DNA from: PUMD01 sp964599275
GTDB taxonomy: Bacteria > Bacillota > Sulfobacillia > SLMV01
Reading direction: 5' to 3'
Assembly (NCBI GenBank): GCA_964599275.1
Contig: CAZRFK010000057.1
Location: 1 to 12,394 of the forward strand
DNA: 12,394 bases
Part shown: piece after piece, positions 11,718 through 12,394 of the stretch
Numbering within the stretch: position 1 is the first letter of the stretch
How the letters are laid out: each line of letters opens with the position of its first letter
Position numbers and translations under genes: made by a program
The notes under the pieces: generated by a model
The model's input: only the letters and a program-made list of their open reading frames with translations
Told to the model about the DNA's origin: nothing
The model's database searches: none

Positions 11718-12394
11718 ATGGTGTCTATGTGGGCCGGATTATCTACACCTAAAGCCGGCGGACAGGCTGTAATAGAGGGTGTAATGATGCGCCATGGACA
11801 GCGTATGGCAGTTGCTGTACGTACTGAAGATGGTGAAATAGATATTGATAGCAGACTGGTGCTCCCGGTTGCCGAACGTTTTCCGGTATTCAAATGGCCG
11901 GTGTTACGTGGGATGGGGGCACTGGTTGATGCTCTTCGGTTAGGAATACCGGCCCTGATGTTTTCCGCCAATGCCCAGGCTGGTTCCGAGGAGGAAGAAC
12001 TATCTGCAGGTGAAATGACAGCAGCCCTGGTTTTGGCCTGCATATTAGGGGTAGGACTTTTCGTGGTTTTACCAACTGTTGTGGGTTCTTTTTTTGGTCA
12101 TTTCATTGAGCAGGGAATTGTGCTTAATTTGCTAGAGGGCCTTGTCAGACTGGTAATAGTAGTAGGTTATATAGCCACTATCAGTCGCATGCCGGACATT
12201 GGGAGGGTTTTTGAGTATCATGGAGCTGAGCATCAGGTGATCAATGCGTGGGAAGAGAAGGGTTCTCCTCTTAAACAGCGACCACCGGTGGAAATGAGAG
12301 AAGCAAGGCAGCAGTCTACCACTCATTTTCGCTGCGGCACCAGCTTTATTTTGATGGTCGCCTTTGTAAGCGTGCTGCTATATACTCTGTTTGG
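11718..12394 (+). CDS. yqhQ: DUF1385 (YqhQ-like) integral membrane protein, 3' end beyond the window
   Basis: The first 225 residues of a membrane protein whose frame stays open to the right edge. The family signature GGQAVIEGVMMR is at 14-25. A charged region and hydrophobic helices follow (about 101-123, 134-155 and 209-225, the last cut by the edge). The conserved EYHGAEH (166-172) and HFRCGTSF (203-210) carry His and Cys residues that are family hallmarks. The family is widespread in Firmicutes, commonly beside rpmE, prmC and prfA, but its biochemical role is not established to my knowledge; the conserved His/Cys residues hint at metal or thiol chemistry (inference). The start is ATG at 11718, 6 bases after GGAG (11708-11711), which overlaps the end of rpmE. 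ATG at 11727 is a less likely alternative. Confidence 0.93.
   Translation, partial: MVSMWAGLSTPKAGGQAVIEGVMMRHGQRMAVAVRTEDGEIDIDSRLVLPVAERFPVFKWPVLRGMGALVDALRLGIPALMFSANAQAGSEEEELSAGEMTAALVLACILGVGLFVVLPTVVGSFFGHFIEQGIVLNLLEGLVRLVIVVGYIATISRMPDIGRVFEYHGAEHQVINAWEEKGSPLKQRPPVEMREARQQSTTHFRCGTSFILMVAFVSVLLYTLF

Overview
All eight protein genes in this window lie on the + strand. The set points to a low-to-mid-GC, monoderm, anaerobic Firmicute of the Clostridia type. The main reasons are the block transaldolase - rho - LysM/M23 peptidase - rpmE (L31) - DUF1385 (YqhQ-like), a familiar Clostridia neighbourhood; a surface protein carried on SLH repeats; a lipoprotein; purine-rich AGGAGG-type ribosome binding sites; and heavy use of TTG/GTG starts. 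I cannot name a genus from sequence alone.

Layout. Positions 15-49 hold a canonical intrinsic terminator for a gene upstream of the window. A 142-base leader (50-191) with an unusual set of inverted TCACCA/TGGTGA motifs precedes a CtpA/CtpB-type S41 processing peptidase (192-1730). After a 137-base gap comes a lipoprotein made of repeated beta-propeller motifs (1868-3247). After 42 bases comes a 1570-residue secreted protease (3290-8002) with three N-terminal SLH repeats, a threefold beta-rich repeat, and a tripeptidyl-peptidase-II/pyrolysin-like S8 domain. These three form a cell-surface group: a membrane-side processing protease, a membrane-anchored scaffold-like lipoprotein, and a wall-anchored protease. 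That they work together is inference.

From 8160 on lies the housekeeping block. It holds a FSA-family transaldolase whose active site looks like a true transaldolase (8160-8804), transcription terminator Rho (start most likely 8877, end 10136), a membrane-anchored LysM-LysM-M23 cell wall hydrolase (10232-11284), and a strong hairpin without a T-run (11320-11348). Next come an extended -10 promoter (TATAAT at 11381-11386), zinc-type ribosomal protein L31 with an acidic tail (11451-11714), and, three bases later, a DUF1385 membrane protein that runs off the right edge (11718 to the end).

No tRNA, rRNA, CRISPR array, insertion sequence or phage gene was seen. There is no gene-free stretch over 300 bases. 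The gaps at 1731-1867 and 10137-10231 hold nothing I can support beyond the ribosome binding sites. The most unusual items are the surface protease (domain combination, Pro-to-Ala change beside the catalytic serine, unrecognised Cys-bearing C-terminus), the eight-motif propeller lipoprotein next to it, and the leader before ctpA. None of these amounts to a clearly new defence or mobile system.
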